Positions 38,784 to 48,720 of a stretch of DNA of 64,000 bases are shown here, one piece after another. This DNA is from Ruminococcaceae bacterium UBA1227 (GTDB taxonomy: Bacteria > Bacillota > Clostridia > Oscillospirales > Acutalibacteraceae). The position numbers were made by a program, and so were the translations under genes. Location of the stretch: the NCBI GenBank assembly GCA_002309175.1, contig DBWX01000011.1, positions 14,512 through 78,511 on the forward strand. Reading direction: 5' to 3'. Positions within the stretch are counted from its first letter, which is position 1; each line of letters starts with the position of its first letter. Under the pieces are notes generated by a model that saw nothing but the letters and a program-made list of their open reading frames with translations, had not been told where the DNA came from and ran no database searches.

Positions 38784-39593
38784 ATGGGCATTTTTAAGAG
38801 CATTATCGGCGGCGGTTATGTTGACGAGAGAGAGCTCGAACCTAACTTCTGCGAGTACAGTGAAATCTTCGGCAAGAAGAAGGCACTGGTCACCTGCGAC
38901 CTGAACTTTCTCGATACACTGCCGAACAACGCGCTGCCGTGCTGCCTGAAATTCCAGATGGACGTGTATATACAGGACTACCTGCCAACGCTGATCTCTG
39001 AGTCGGAGGCCTCATATGTCGCCATGGTGCGCTCATCAATTTCGGAGCACATAGGCGGAAGGTATGTCGGCCAGGGAATAATCGGCTCGTCCGGCACGGT
39101 ATTCCTGATGTTTTATATTCCCGAGCGCTTCGCCGCAACCGCGAAGAAGATGCTCTCCCAGGTTTTCATGGGCTCATTCAGACATGTTGAGATGGATGTT
39201 GTCTATGACCCGGAGGGAAATCAGTACAAGAAGTACCTTTATCCCAATGAGCTGCAGCTTAAAAAGAGCAACAATGCGAAAATCTTAAAGCAGCTTCGGA
39301 CGTACGGCGATGACGGCGAGACACCCAGACCGGTAAGGTTTTATTTCTCGTTTCCGTCAAAGAATTCGGCCATGAACTTCTACTCCGAGAGTACGGAGAG
39401 GGGCTTCGTCTACGGGGACATAACGGAGACCGAGCCGCCTGAAGGCATGGTGCTTCCGAGGTACAGGCTCAAACTCGTAAAGACGATTCCGTTTAACATA
39501 GAGCTGCTGGAGCGGGTTGACAACTATCTGCTTAAACTTGCGGCCAAGCACGGGGGAGAGTATCTCTCACTCGAGACGGATATTGTGGAATAA
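38784..39593 (+). CDS. DUF695 plus RraB-like domain protein
   Basis: 269 residues, cytosolic. The N-terminal part (about 30-150) looks like DUF695; the C-terminal part (about 170-269) resembles RraB, the enterobacterial inhibitor of RNase E: YGDDGETPRPVRFYFSFPSK, NFYSESTERGF and LAAKHGGEYLSLETDI. RNase E itself is uncommon in Clostridia, so the partner is unknown. Followed 19 bases later by the cyclophilin gene. Confidence 0.75.
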   Translation: MGIFKSIIGGGYVDERELEPNFCEYSEIFGKKKALVTCDLNFLDTLPNNALPCCLKFQMDVYIQDYLPTLISESEASYVAMVRSSISEHIGGRYVGQGIIGSSGTVFLMFYIPERFAATAKKMLSQVFMGSFRHVEMDVVYDPEGNQYKKYLYPNELQLKKSNNAKILKQLRTYGDDGETPRPVRFYFSFPSKNSAMNFYSESTERGFVYGDITETEPPEGMVLPRYRLKLVKTIPFNIELLERVDNYLLKLAAKHGGEYLSLETDIVE

Positions 39594-39612
39594 ATTATTG
39601 TGAGGTTTTGAA

Positions 39613-40203
39613 ATGTTTGATCAGACACTCGCTCCCAAAGAGGGCGAACTTAAAGCAGTCATAAATACGAATATGGGTACCGTTAAGGTGCGCCTCTTCC
39701 CGGAATACGCTCCGAAGGCGGTTGAGAACTTCACCACCCTTGCGAAGAACGGCTACTATGACGGCACAATCTTCCACAGGGTCATAAAGGACTTCATGAT
39801 CCAGGGCGGCGATCCGACGGGCACAGGCCGCGGCGGCGAGTCTATCTGGGGCGACAAGTTCGAGGACGAGTTCACGAGTGAACTCCACAACTATCGCGGA
39901 GCCCTTTCAATGGCCAACGCGGGCCCGTGCACAAACGGATCGCAGTTCTTTATAGTTCAGCTCTGCGACTGCGACTATTCAATGCTTCAGCAGATGAAGG
40001 CTTTGCCGAATGAGTTCCCCGCAGAGTGCGTTGAGAAGTACGAGCAGCTCGGCGGCACGCCCTGGCTTGACTATCATCACACGGTATTCGGCCATGTCTA
40101 TGAGGGCATGGATGTCGTAGACGCCATTGCAGGCGTTGAGGTCGGTTTTGCCGACAAGCCGAAGAATGACGTAAAAATACTTTCCATCGATATCGAGGAG
40201 TAA
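39613..40203 (+). CDS. Cyclophilin-type peptidyl-prolyl cis-trans isomerase
   Basis: 196 residues, no signal peptide, so cytosolic. Motifs YYDGTIFHRVIKDFMIQGGD, GRGGESIWGDKFEDEF, SMANAGPCTNGSQFFI and HTVFGHVYEGMDVVD carry the catalytic Arg (FHRV) and binding-pocket residues. An extra segment of about 30 residues (MLQQMKALPNEFPAECVEKY) before the HTVFGHV motif is typical of Firmicute versions. Three bases before ispF. Confidence 0.94.
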   Translation: MFDQTLAPKEGELKAVINTNMGTVKVRLFPEYAPKAVENFTTLAKNGYYDGTIFHRVIKDFMIQGGDPTGTGRGGESIWGDKFEDEFTSELHNYRGALSMANAGPCTNGSQFFIVQLCDCDYSMLQQMKALPNEFPAECVEKYEQLGGTPWLDYHHTVFGHVYEGMDVVDAIAGVEVGFADKPKNDVKILSIDIEE

Positions 40204-40206
40204 ATA

Positions 40207-40695
40207 ATGAGAATCGGACACGGTTATGATGTACACAGGCTGGTCGAGGACAGACCCCTGATTATAGGCGGTGTGAGTATTCCCTTTGAGAAGGGTCTGC
40301 TCGGGCACTCCGATGCGGATGTCCTGCTGCACGCCGTGGCGGACGCTTTGCTCGGCGCCGCCGCACTCGGTGACATCGGGAAACTGTTTCCCGACACCGA
40401 CGAGCGCTTTTCCGGCGCCGACAGCAGAGTCCTGTTGAGGGAGGTTGTCGCCCGCGTCAACGAGGCCGGCTTTGCCGTTTCGAACATTGACGCGACGGTA
40501 CTGGCCCAGGCGCCGAAACTTCGGGGCTTTATTGATCAGATGAGGGAAAACATAGCAGGCGACTGCGGCCTGTCCCCTGACGCGGTGAGCGTCAAGGCGA
40601 CAACCGAGGAGGGACTCGGTTTCACCGGAGAGGGCCTCGGAATTGCGGCACATGCCGTATGTCTGCTGGAAGAGAGGAGGAAGGACAATGAGTAA
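40207..40695 (+). CDS. ispF: 2-C-methyl-D-erythritol 2,4-cyclodiphosphate synthase
   Basis: MEP-pathway enzyme of isoprenoid synthesis. 162 residues, standard size. Metal ligands in GHGYDVHRL and the motif [20 protein letters not shown] followed by DIG are complete, as is [14 protein letters not shown]. ispD is not adjacent. Overlaps cdaA by eight bases. Confidence 0.96.
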   Translation: MRIGHGYDVHRLVEDRPLIIGGVSIPFEKGLLGHSDADVLLHAVADALLGAAALGDIGKLFPDTDERFSGADSRVLLREVVARVNEAGFAVSNIDATVLAQAPKLRGFIDQMRENIAGDCGLSPDAVSVKATTEEGLGFTGEGLGIAAHAVCLLEERRKDNE

Positions 40696-41545
40696 TATTT
40701 CAGCTCTGTTCGAGAAAATCGTAAGTATTATCTCGACTTATTCCTGGCTGTCTGACACGCTTGACATCTTACTCATCACATTGCTCTTCTACTCAATCTT
40801 CAAGATGATAAGTGACTCGCGTGCACTGACATTCGCGAAGGGTATCTTCGTGTTTGTCGTTCTTTACGGCATTGTCACATTGCTCAACATGCAGGCATCC
40901 TCATACCTGTTTAAGACCGTATTTGACAATATCCTTCTGATACTCGTCGTCATCTTTGCCCCTGAGATAAGAAAGCTTCTCGAAAACATGGGCAAGACGA
41001 CGAAGGCTATCTCTTCACTGAAGGGTATTATCAGCAAGACAACATATAACCAGAAGGCTACGGAGTATAACGAGCGTGTAGACAAGGCCGTAAACGAGAT
41101 ATTCCGCGCGGTTTCTGATATGAGTGACAAGCGCATAGGCGCGCTCATGGTATTTGAGAAGGACACTCCTCTGGGTGAGATTGCCGACAGGGGTACAAAA
41201 CTTGACGCGGAAATCACATCTGAGATGATAGGCAATATCTTCTATCCGAAGGCTCCTCTCCATGACGGAGCTGCCATTATCAGGGACTGCAAGCTCTATG
41301 CTGCGGGATGTATCCTTCCGCTTACTTCAAGGCCGATATCATCTGACCTCGGCACACGCCACAGGGCCGCTGTCGGTATGTCAGAGCAGAGCGATGCATT
41401 GGTCCTTGTAATCTCAGAGGAGACCGGTGCAATCTCCATTGCACGTAACGGTCATCTTACGCGAAACATCACCGACGGTGAGGCGCGTGAGAAACTCCTT
41501 GAGTTTCTGAAGATTCCGGTGGGAGGTGACAAGCGTGGCAAATGA
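40688..41545 (+). CDS. cdaA: Diadenylate cyclase CdaA
   Basis: Makes the essential second messenger c-di-AMP from two ATP. 285 residues: three transmembrane helices (about 22-90), a short coiled region and the DAC domain (about 115-270) with the catalytic DGA at 193-195 and RHR at 224-226. ATG 40688 overlaps the ispF stop; GAGGAAGG upstream. Next gene is its usual regulator cdaR. glmM, the third usual partner, is not here. Confidence 0.95.
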   Translation: MSNISALFEKIVSIISTYSWLSDTLDILLITLLFYSIFKMISDSRALTFAKGIFVFVVLYGIVTLLNMQASSYLFKTVFDNILLILVVIFAPEIRKLLENMGKTTKAISSLKGIISKTTYNQKATEYNERVDKAVNEIFRAVSDMSDKRIGALMVFEKDTPLGEIADRGTKLDAEITSEMIGNIFYPKAPLHDGAAIIRDCKLYAAGCILPLTSRPISSDLGTRHRAAVGMSEQSDALVLVISEETGAISIARNGHLTRNITDGEAREKLLEFLKIPVGGDKRGK

Positions 41546-42545
41546 GAAGAAGAGCACAAATAAAGGTCTCATCCAGAGACTGCTCGAAAATCCGAAATCC
41601 AGGCTTGTAATCTCCTTCATACTGGCCTCAGTCGTATGGATTTCAATCGCCATCAATCAGGCGCCCGAAGTTGAGCGCGTGGTTGAGAACGTAAAAGTAA
41701 CAATAGACGACAGCGTACCCTCACAGCTCGGCTATGAGGCCTTCGGTGTCGATGAACTCTACATCGACATCACCGTAAAGGGCAAGCGCTATCTTGTCGG
41801 TGACAATGTACTGTCAGCAAATGACTTCACTGTCACGGCAGTTACATCGCACGTTGACGCGCCCGGTGTCTACTCGCTCCAGCTTAAAGCCACGGCGAAG
41901 AATCCCGACGCATCCTACACCATAGTCTCAAAGTCCATGGACAACGTGGAAGTTTACTTTGACACACCGAAGACCGCGGAGTTCCTGGTAGAGACAAATG
42001 TTGAGTGTCTTGCCGAGAACCTCATCGCTTCCGATGAGTATATTACGGCGGACCCGATACCTTCAGTTGAGAAGATCTCCGTTTCCGGCCCAGCGACAGA
42101 GGTTGAGAAAATTCAGCACATAGTCGCGACCGTTCAGACGAAGGGCAACCTCAAGGCCACCGAGACCCTGCCTGCTGTTTTGACAGTTGCGGATGCCTAC
42201 GGAGCCGAAATCAGATATCTTACTTTAACACCGAGCGCTGATGATATCACAATCACCATCCCGGTCTATACTCTCGCCGAACTTCCGGTAACCGTTGATT
42301 TTGAGAAGGTACCGGCGAACTACCTGACCAACCCGCCCGAGGTGACATATCTTCCCGAGACTGTACAGGTTGCGGTTGATGCGAAGAAGCTCTCTTCGCT
42401 CGATGCGGTCAGCATAGGTACGATTGACTTCTCCAAACTTGAGGAAGGGGTCAACAGAATCAGCATGGATCTCTCCGGCATGAAGGATGCAATCCCGATT
42501 GATCCGGATCAGAAAGTCGAGGTTGTAATCAGACTCGGCGAATAA
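41535..42545 (+). CDS. cdaR: YbbR-domain protein CdaR, regulator of CdaA
   Basis: 336 residues: one transmembrane helix (about 18-36, LVISFILASVVWISIAI) and three extracytoplasmic YbbR repeats (about 40-330). It controls CdaA from outside the membrane. GTG at 41535 is seven bases after GGGAGGTG; the GTG at 41526 lies inside that site. Overlaps cdaA by 11 bases. Confidence 0.93.
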   Translation: MANEKKSTNKGLIQRLLENPKSRLVISFILASVVWISIAINQAPEVERVVENVKVTIDDSVPSQLGYEAFGVDELYIDITVKGKRYLVGDNVLSANDFTVTAVTSHVDAPGVYSLQLKATAKNPDASYTIVSKSMDNVEVYFDTPKTAEFLVETNVECLAENLIASDEYITADPIPSVEKISVSGPATEVEKIQHIVATVQTKGNLKATETLPAVLTVADAYGAEIRYLTLTPSADDITITIPVYTLAELPVTVDFEKVPANYLTNPPEVTYLPETVQVAVDAKKLSSLDAVSIGTIDFSKLEEGVNRISMDLSGMKDAIPIDPDQKVEVVIRLGE

Positions 42546-42577
42546 TTTGAAATCACGAAGAAAGGGGGCGGCGCTTT

Positions 42578-43936
42578 ATGAAAAGAAAATACTGGTATGC
42601 TATTTATGCCGTTGCGCTGGCGCTGCTTCCGGTTCTTCTGTTCTTTGCAATACAGCTTGAATCTCCGACGGATCTCCTGGCGCCGCCCGGGCTCACGGGC
42701 GACAAGCTCGAGATTCAGCGTGCCTTTGAGGCCTCTGTCCAGGAAAAGTCCGGCATAATCCTTCAGTACCCGACGGCGGGCGACTACCGCTCCGCCTATG
42801 TCCTGAAGGATATCGACGGTGACGGACAGGACGAGGCCATAGTCTTCTACACGCTCAAATCAGATGAGTCGACCGTGCGCGTAAATGTGCTTGACCGGGT
42901 CGGCGACAAATGGAAGAGTGTCTATGATGAGCCGGGTTACGGCGCCAAGGTCATCTCAATTGACTTTGACGACCTGAACAAGGACGGCCACATGGAACTT
43001 CTGACCTGCTGGAGTATTTTTGAAACAACCACTGCGAAGACTCTCACCATTCATTCGGTGACAAAGGACGATGAGGGAGTGCTCGAACTTGATGCTCTCG
43101 TAAACCAGTCCTATACCTACAGAGCCATAGCCGATATGGATTCGGACGGCTTCAATGAGGTCCTGGTAACCTGGCTTGACACTACGGACCAGAACCTGCC
43201 CAAGTCCTACGCGAGCCTCCTTAAACAGGCTCCGGACGGAACAATCTCGCAGATAGGACAGAACGTGTCGCTTGACGCCTCTGTCTCTGCCTACCACTCA
43301 CTTAAACTCGAAACTACCGCGGACGGAAAGTCAATCGCTTTCCTGGACGCTTATAAGGGCGACGACGCCATGATTACCGAGGTAATCTGGTGGGATGACA
43401 CGGAGCGGGCCCTTGTTGCTCCTCTGCTCGATTCCGACACGCTCTCGAACAGCCTGACCCTGCGCAGTCCCGCAGTCCCGTCAATGGATATCGATGAGGA
43501 CGGGGCCATGGAGATACCGATTATCGCAAATGACGGCGGAGCGCAGGTTGCAAAAGAAGTGGCCATGCCGCTCTTTGCCTGGTCAGTGCCTGCTCCGGAC
43601 GGTTTAAGCCCCATATCTTACGGATTCGTAAACACTACACTCGGATGTTACTTTGAGGTCCCTGCGGACTTCAAGGATTATATGCTCGCGTATCGTCTGT
43701 CCGACGACTCCTGTACGACGTTCTACAGAAGTGATGACGGAGAGGAGAGGGCGGAACCGCTCTTTACTTTCCTTGTCAAGAAGAATGCCGACATGAACGA
43801 GTCTGACACATATACATTCAAGGTCGTACACGGCGGCATGGCCGTATATGGTACTTTGACGAGCGTAGGAGAGGCCATGGGCTTCACCAATGAACTCATA
43901 GAAAACAGTTTCACTTTTTTTGACACTTTGACATAG
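42578..43936 (+). CDS. Membrane-anchored FG-GAP/VCBS-like repeat protein
   Basis: 452 residues: N-terminal hydrophobic anchor (IYAVALALLPVLLFFAI) and an extracytoplasmic region with at least four calcium-binding-like repeats: DIDGDGQDEAIVFY, DLNKDGHMELLTCW, DMDSDGFNEVLVTW and DIDEDGAMEIPI. This is the integrin-alpha/FG-GAP propeller pattern. The C-terminal 110 residues are separate and unrecognised. It lies 13 bases before a response regulator, so it may be part of the signalling unit. Confidence 0.8.
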   Translation: MKRKYWYAIYAVALALLPVLLFFAIQLESPTDLLAPPGLTGDKLEIQRAFEASVQEKSGIILQYPTAGDYRSAYVLKDIDGDGQDEAIVFYTLKSDESTVRVNVLDRVGDKWKSVYDEPGYGAKVISIDFDDLNKDGHMELLTCWSIFETTTAKTLTIHSVTKDDEGVLELDALVNQSYTYRAIADMDSDGFNEVLVTWLDTTDQNLPKSYASLLKQAPDGTISQIGQNVSLDASVSAYHSLKLETTADGKSIAFLDAYKGDDAMITEVIWWDDTERALVAPLLDSDTLSNSLTLRSPAVPSMDIDEDGAMEIPIIANDGGAQVAKEVAMPLFAWSVPAPDGLSPISYGFVNTTLGCYFEVPADFKDYMLAYRLSDDSCTTFYRSDDGEERAEPLFTFLVKKNADMNESDTYTFKVVHGGMAVYGTLTSVGEAMGFTNELIENSFTFFDTLT

Positions 43937-43949
43937 AGAGGTAATTTGT

Positions 43950-44648
43950 ATGAAGAGAATTCTTGTTGCTGAAGATGAAGCCGCTATCCGCGAGTTTATT
44001 GTCATAAACTTAAAGCGCAGCGGCTATACGGTCACGGAGGCCGAGAACGGCCGCGAGGCCATAGAGGCGTACGAGGCCGCCAAGGGTGACTTTGATGTCG
44101 CTCTCCTCGACATAATGATGCCGGAGATGGACGGTATAGAGGTGTGCAAACGCCTCCGCGAGAAGTCATCAAGTCTCGGCATCATCATGCTGACTGCAAA
44201 GACCGAGGAGATGGACAAAGTCACCGGTCTTCTTGTCGGCGCCGACGACTACGTCACAAAGCCGTTTTCACCGGCCGAGCTCATGGCCCGCGTGGATTCG
44301 GTTCACCGCCGCGTGGTTATGAACGCGGGCGGTTCAAATGCCGCGCCGTCCGTCATTGAGCTCGGCGAGTTCGTGCTCGATATCCGCGCACGAACCCTGA
44401 CCAAAAACGGTGAACTTGTCGACCTGACCCAGGTTGAGTTCCAGATTATGGAATATTTCTTCAAGAACCCCTCGGCCGCACTTTCGCGTACCGACATCCT
44501 CAAGGAGGTCTGGGGCGCCTCATACTACGGCGAGGAGAAGATAGTCGACGTCAACATAAGACGTCTGCGTATAAAGATAGAGGATACTCCTTCGAATCCG
44601 AGACACCTGACAACGGTCTGGGGACTCGGATACAAGTGGGTTGTATAA
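43950..44648 (+). CDS. Response regulator, OmpR/PhoB family
   Basis: 232 residues: receiver domain with Asp54 (ALLDIMMPEMDG), Thr (IMLTAKTEEMDK) and Lys in KPFSP, then a winged-helix DNA-binding domain (LTKNGELVDLTQVEFQIMEY, YYGEEKIVDVNIRRLRIKIE). Paired with the histidine kinase 38 bases downstream. Similar to WalR/PhoP, but the regulon is unknown. Confidence 0.95.
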   Translation: MKRILVAEDEAAIREFIVINLKRSGYTVTEAENGREAIEAYEAAKGDFDVALLDIMMPEMDGIEVCKRLREKSSSLGIIMLTAKTEEMDKVTGLLVGADDYVTKPFSPAELMARVDSVHRRVVMNAGGSNAAPSVIELGEFVLDIRARTLTKNGELVDLTQVEFQIMEYFFKNPSAALSRTDILKEVWGASYYGEEKIVDVNIRRLRIKIEDTPSNPRHLTTVWGLGYKWVV

Positions 44649-44686
44649 ATTTCACTCATTAAATCTCTTTGAAAGGAGGGACACGA

Positions 44687-46219
44687 TTGGCAGCTTTGGA
44701 AGAAGAGAAAAAAGAACAGAAAAAAGCGGAAAAGCGACCTCTTTCCGGTATTGCCAGACGTTGGGTGCTCAACACCTTTCTCATCGTCTGGATTATCCTT
44801 CTGATATTTGCCGTTGTGTTCCTTATTATCATTCAGCGGTTTTATATGTCGACCGTGACGAACAAGCTCTCTTCGCAGTATTCGAACTCGGTCGCAAATT
44901 ACTTCTCTCAATACATAGGCGGCACCTCGGACAGGTTTGAGACAGGTGCCCGCGAATACGTTCAGAACTTCCAGCAGAAAGATGTCATGGAAGTCTGGGT
45001 TATCGACAACACGGGCCGTGTTGTCGTATCTTCATCCGGGTTCAGTATTGAACCCCAGACAATTCCGGACTATGAGGCGGCGCTGAAAAGCGAGTCCCGT
45101 ACGGCAACCTACAAGGGTGCGAGCAGTTCGGGCGAGTCCATAGCGGCTCAGACCTTCCTGCTGCCGACTTCAAACGGCGAGGAGACGGGCGCGGTGCGCT
45201 ACATCATCTCCCTTACCGACCTTGAAAACCAGCAGGGAAAACTTTTCATAATCATATTTTTCGTATTTCTGATACTCGTTCTCATAATCATCATTTCGGG
45301 TATTCTGTTCATCGACTCGATAATCAGTCCCGTAAATGAGATAAACAAGATAGCGACACGCGTCGCCGAGGGTGACCTCACTGCCCGCGCACCGCCGCAG
45401 AAATATGAGGACGAAATCTCCGAACTTGCAAACAACATAAACTACATGGTAGATGAGATAAGTTCCACCGACAAAATGAAGAATGACTTCATTTCCACCG
45501 TGTCACACGAGATGAAGACCCCGCTTACGGCCATAAAGGGCTGGGGCGAGACTCTGCTCGATGTAGGGGACACCGATCCCGAACTCACGAAGCGCGGAAT
45601 AGAAGTTATCATAAACGAGTCGGGTCGTCTGACAAACGTCGTAAATGACCTGCTCGACCTCTCACGCATCGTAAACGGCCGTCTGACGCTCAGAACGGAC
45701 CGTATAGACGCTTTGGCCGAACTTGACGAGACAATCTTCGTCTTCAAGGAAAGGTCGATGCGCGAGGGCATAGAGCTCATTTACAACGCCCCGCACAACC
45801 CGACGCCCATGGTCGGCGATGCCGACCGCTTAAAGCAGGTATTCGTAAATATTCTGGACAACGCCTTCAAGTACAACGAGCAGGGCGGCAAGGTCTTCGT
45901 CTCGGCTGAGATTATACCGGGCGAAGAAGGCGCAGCTACGCTGAAAGTTACGGTTGAAGACACCGGCTGCGGCATTTCGGAGGAGGATCTTCCGAAGGTC
46001 AAGCAGAAGTTCTACAAGTCCAATATCTCAGTTAAGGGCAGCGGCATAGGCCTCGCCGTCTGCGATGAGATAGTTACAATGCACAACGGTACGCTCGATA
46101 TCGCTTCAGTACTCGGCGAGGGCACTACCGTGACCGTGACGTTGCCTATCGAATATGTCGAGGTGGCGGATAAGATACCTGCGGCAAATGAAACAGAAGA
46201 GGAGCAGTCAGATGCCTGA
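44687..46219 (+). CDS. Sensor histidine kinase
   Basis: 510 residues: two transmembrane helices (about 30-52 and 182-210) around an extracytoplasmic sensor domain, a HAMP domain (about 212-262), HisKA with FISTVSHEMKTPLTAIKGW, and HATPase_c with NILDNAFKYNEQGG, EDTGCGISEED and GSGIGLAVC. No PAS domain, unlike WalK. TTG at 44687 is eight bases after AAAGGAGG; an in-frame TTG at 44669 lies before the site. Overlaps DUF1385 by eight bases. Confidence 0.94.
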   Translation: MAALEEEKKEQKKAEKRPLSGIARRWVLNTFLIVWIILLIFAVVFLIIIQRFYMSTVTNKLSSQYSNSVANYFSQYIGGTSDRFETGAREYVQNFQQKDVMEVWVIDNTGRVVVSSSGFSIEPQTIPDYEAALKSESRTATYKGASSSGESIAAQTFLLPTSNGEETGAVRYIISLTDLENQQGKLFIIIFFVFLILVLIIIISGILFIDSIISPVNEINKIATRVAEGDLTARAPPQKYEDEISELANNINYMVDEISSTDKMKNDFISTVSHEMKTPLTAIKGWGETLLDVGDTDPELTKRGIEVIINESGRLTNVVNDLLDLSRIVNGRLTLRTDRIDALAELDETIFVFKERSMREGIELIYNAPHNPTPMVGDADRLKQVFVNILDNAFKYNEQGGKVFVSAEIIPGEEGAATLKVTVEDTGCGISEEDLPKVKQKFYKSNISVKGSGIGLAVCDEIVTMHNGTLDIASVLGEGTTVTVTLPIEYVEVADKIPAANETEEEQSDA

Positions 46220-47177
46220 TTCCAGGAAAACTTTAATAGGCGGACAGGCCCTCATTGAGGGCATCGTAATGCGCGGAAAGCACGTAGCTGCGATGGGTAT
46301 CCGTCTTCCAAACGGAGAGATAGAGATAACCGAGAAGGAACTCCATCCTCTCAGTGATAAATATAAAATAGCGGGTGTCCCGGTAATCCGCGGCGTAGTG
46401 AATTTCGTCGAGTCCATAACCTTCGGTTACAAGTGTCTCATGGAATCCGCCGAGAAGTCCGGCCTTGAGGATACCGAGTCCGAGTCGAAGGTCGACAAGT
46501 GGCTGAATGAGCATTTCAGCGACAAGGTAATGCCCGTAATCGGCGTCATTTCGGCCGTTTTGGGCGTGGCGCTCGCTCTCGGTCTCTTTATGTACCTGCC
46601 CGCTCTCATAAATGACCTTCTCGACAAATATGTCTTCTCGGGCGGCATAGCGAAGCACAATCTCCAGCCCCTGGTTGAAGGTATCATCAAGATAATCATC
46701 TTCGTCTTCTATATGTGGGCAGTCTCGCAGATGAAGGACATAAAGCGCGTGTTCATGTACCATGGTGCGGAGCACAAGACCATCTTCTGCTACGAGAACA
46801 ATGAGGAGCTCACCGTGGAGAACGTCAGGAAGCAGATCCGCTTCCATCCGCGCTGCGGAACGAGCTTTATGTTCGTGCTCATGATTTTGAGTATTTTCAT
46901 AGCGACAATCCTCGTCCTGATCTTCCCCTGGCTTCGCGCGAGCAGAATAGTCTGGGTGCTTGCAAAACTCCTCGTTTTGCCTGTAGTTATGGGAATCGGC
47001 TATGAGTATATAAAGTACGCGGGACGTCACGATAACGTCTGTACGAAGGTAGGTTCGGCCCCCGGTCTGTGGATGCAGCGCATCTCCACCGTGGAGCCTG
47101 ATGACAGTATGATAGAGGTCGGAATTGCGGCCTTCAAATACGTGCTTGAGCACGATGAGGATCTGGATATCAAATGA
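46212..47177 (+). CDS. DUF1385 family membrane protein (YqhQ-like)
   Basis: 321 residues with four to five transmembrane helices. Family signature GGQALIEGIVMRGKHVAAMG near the N-terminus, the central YHGAEHKTIFCYEN and CGTSFMFVLMI. Function unknown; it is regularly found just before prmC in Clostridia, as here (four-base overlap). ATG 46212 with GAGGAG upstream; the earlier in-frame start at 46155 lies inside the kinase. Confidence 0.9.
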   Translation: MPDSRKTLIGGQALIEGIVMRGKHVAAMGIRLPNGEIEITEKELHPLSDKYKIAGVPVIRGVVNFVESITFGYKCLMESAEKSGLEDTESESKVDKWLNEHFSDKVMPVIGVISAVLGVALALGLFMYLPALINDLLDKYVFSGGIAKHNLQPLVEGIIKIIIFVFYMWAVSQMKDIKRVFMYHGAEHKTIFCYENNEELTVENVRKQIRFHPRCGTSFMFVLMILSIFIATILVLIFPWLRASRIVWVLAKLLVLPVVMGIGYEYIKYAGRHDNVCTKVGSAPGLWMQRISTVEPDDSMIEVGIAAFKYVLEHDEDLDIK

Positions 47178-47968
47178 CGGAAAAACTGCTTGAAAAATCC
47201 GTATATGAGAAACTGTGCGGCGTCGTCGATCCCGACGACGCCTCTGTTGATGCGCGCGAGCTCTGCCGCGCTTTCTCCGGGGACGCCCTTTGGGCGGCCG
47301 TCGAAAGGCGCCTCTCGGGCGAGCCGCTTCAGTATATTATCGGTGAGTGGGACTTCTATAATTGCACATTCCGTGTAGGCGAGGGAGTGCTTATTCCGCG
47401 TCCTGAGACGGAACTGCTTGTCGATGAGACATTGGAATTCCTGAAAGGACGCAGTGACGGGGCACAGACGGTGCTCGACCTCTGTTCCGGAAGCGGTTGC
47501 ATAGCAATATCAATCGCGAAAAACTGCCCCGAGGCGAAGGTCCTCGCGGTCGAAAAAAGTCCCGCTGCGTTTGAGTTTTTAAAGCAGAATATAATCCTGA
47601 ATCAGGTGAAGGTGAGTGCCTTCAATGATGACATTCTCGAAGGCTGCGGTCATCTTACAAAAGGCCGCTTTGACGTGATTGTCTCAAACCCTCCGTATGT
47701 GCGAAAAAGTGAGATTGAAACCCTGCAGACAGAGGTTCTGCGGGAGCCCGTCGAGGCACTCGACGGGGGAGAAGACGGCCTCGTCTTCTACCGTGCGATC
47801 GCTGATCGCTGGCTCCCGCTTGTCCGGCCCGGAGGCCTTTTGATCGTCGAATGCGGCGAGGACCAGGCTGAAGATGTAAAGAGCATCTTTTCGGCCGCAT
47901 CCGACGGGGCGGTGTACACGCTCGACGATTTTGCCGGAATACATCGCGCAGTGGCAATAAAACCTTGA
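47174..47968 (+). CDS. prmC: Peptide chain release factor N5-glutamine methyltransferase
   Basis: Methylates the GGQ glutamine of RF1/RF2. 264 residues: N-terminal helical domain, QYIIGEWDFYNCTFRV, RPETELLVDE, SAM motif LDLCSGSGCIAISIA and catalytic VSNPPYV. prfA, its usual neighbour, does not follow. Four-base overlap with DUF1385. Confidence 0.95.
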   Translation: MTEKLLEKSVYEKLCGVVDPDDASVDARELCRAFSGDALWAAVERRLSGEPLQYIIGEWDFYNCTFRVGEGVLIPRPETELLVDETLEFLKGRSDGAQTVLDLCSGSGCIAISIAKNCPEAKVLAVEKSPAAFEFLKQNIILNQVKVSAFNDDILEGCGHLTKGRFDVIVSNPPYVRKSEIETLQTEVLREPVEALDGGEDGLVFYRAIADRWLPLVRPGGLLIVECGEDQAEDVKSIFSAASDGAVYTLDDFAGIHRAVAIKP

Positions 47969-48042
47969 CGGTTTATAAGTTTTTTAGTATTCTATTATAT
48001 GTATTATTTTGCGTATTAGATATTAAATGAGGAGGATAGCCC

Positions 48043-48711
48043 ATGCTGCTTCGCGCTCTTACCAGCGGAGATATACTGACAATAGCAGTAACAGTTGTGG
48101 CTGCAGTCTTTCTCATTTTCGTTTGTATACCCGTACATGAACTTGCGCATGGCTTCGTTGCCTATAAGCGCGGAGACAAGAGCATAAAGGCCTCAGGCCA
48201 GCTCTCGCTCGACCCGCTGGCGCATATTGACCCCTTAGGTGCAGTGATGATTGCCCTCATCGGCTTCGGCTGGGGCAAACCCTGCAGAGTAAACCCGTAC
48301 GCCTTCAAGAATCCCAAGAAGGAAATGGCAATAATTGCCGCCTCGGGTCCTCTCTCAAACCTGCTCCTCGGCCTGGTGCTCATTTTCGTCCGTGTGCTGC
48401 TCAATGCCATCGCACCGAATTTCATGGGCATCGTCATGGGTCAGGCGGTTGACATCTTTCTCCAGGTCACAGCTCAGATTACCATCTGGCTCGGAGTACT
48501 GAACCTTCTGCCCATACCCATGTTTGACGGTTTTACCATTGTCCGCGCGTTTTTAAAACCCCAAACGGAAGAAATGGTATTACAGAATCAGCAGATGATA
48601 ATGATTATTGTCATCATTCTCTTCTTCACGAGAATCCTGGCCATACCCGTTGAGTTCCTCTCAAACTACATTATCAAATTGTTCTACTGGCTCTGCACCC
48701 TGCCGTTTTAA
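48043..48711 (+). CDS. Site-2 protease family (M50) membrane metalloprotease
   Basis: 222 residues, about six transmembrane helices. Zinc motif HELAH (PVHELAHGFVAYK) in helix 2 and the second site LNLLPIPMFDGF (NxxPxxxxDG) in a later helix. No PDZ domain, so it belongs to the short YwhC-like group, not RseP. Good GGAGG ribosome site. Nine bases before scpA. Confidence 0.92.
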   Translation: MLLRALTSGDILTIAVTVVAAVFLIFVCIPVHELAHGFVAYKRGDKSIKASGQLSLDPLAHIDPLGAVMIALIGFGWGKPCRVNPYAFKNPKKEMAIIAASGPLSNLLLGLVLIFVRVLLNAIAPNFMGIVMGQAVDIFLQVTAQITIWLGVLNLLPIPMFDGFTIVRAFLKPQTEEMVLQNQQMIMIIVIILFFTRILAIPVEFLSNYIIKLFYWLCTLPF

Positions 48712-48720
48712 GGGGGAGCC

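Noticed and set aside
46233..47153. A 306-codon minus-strand frame
   Set aside because: It is antisense to DUF1385, which has clear family motifs; the frame is a shadow of codon bias.
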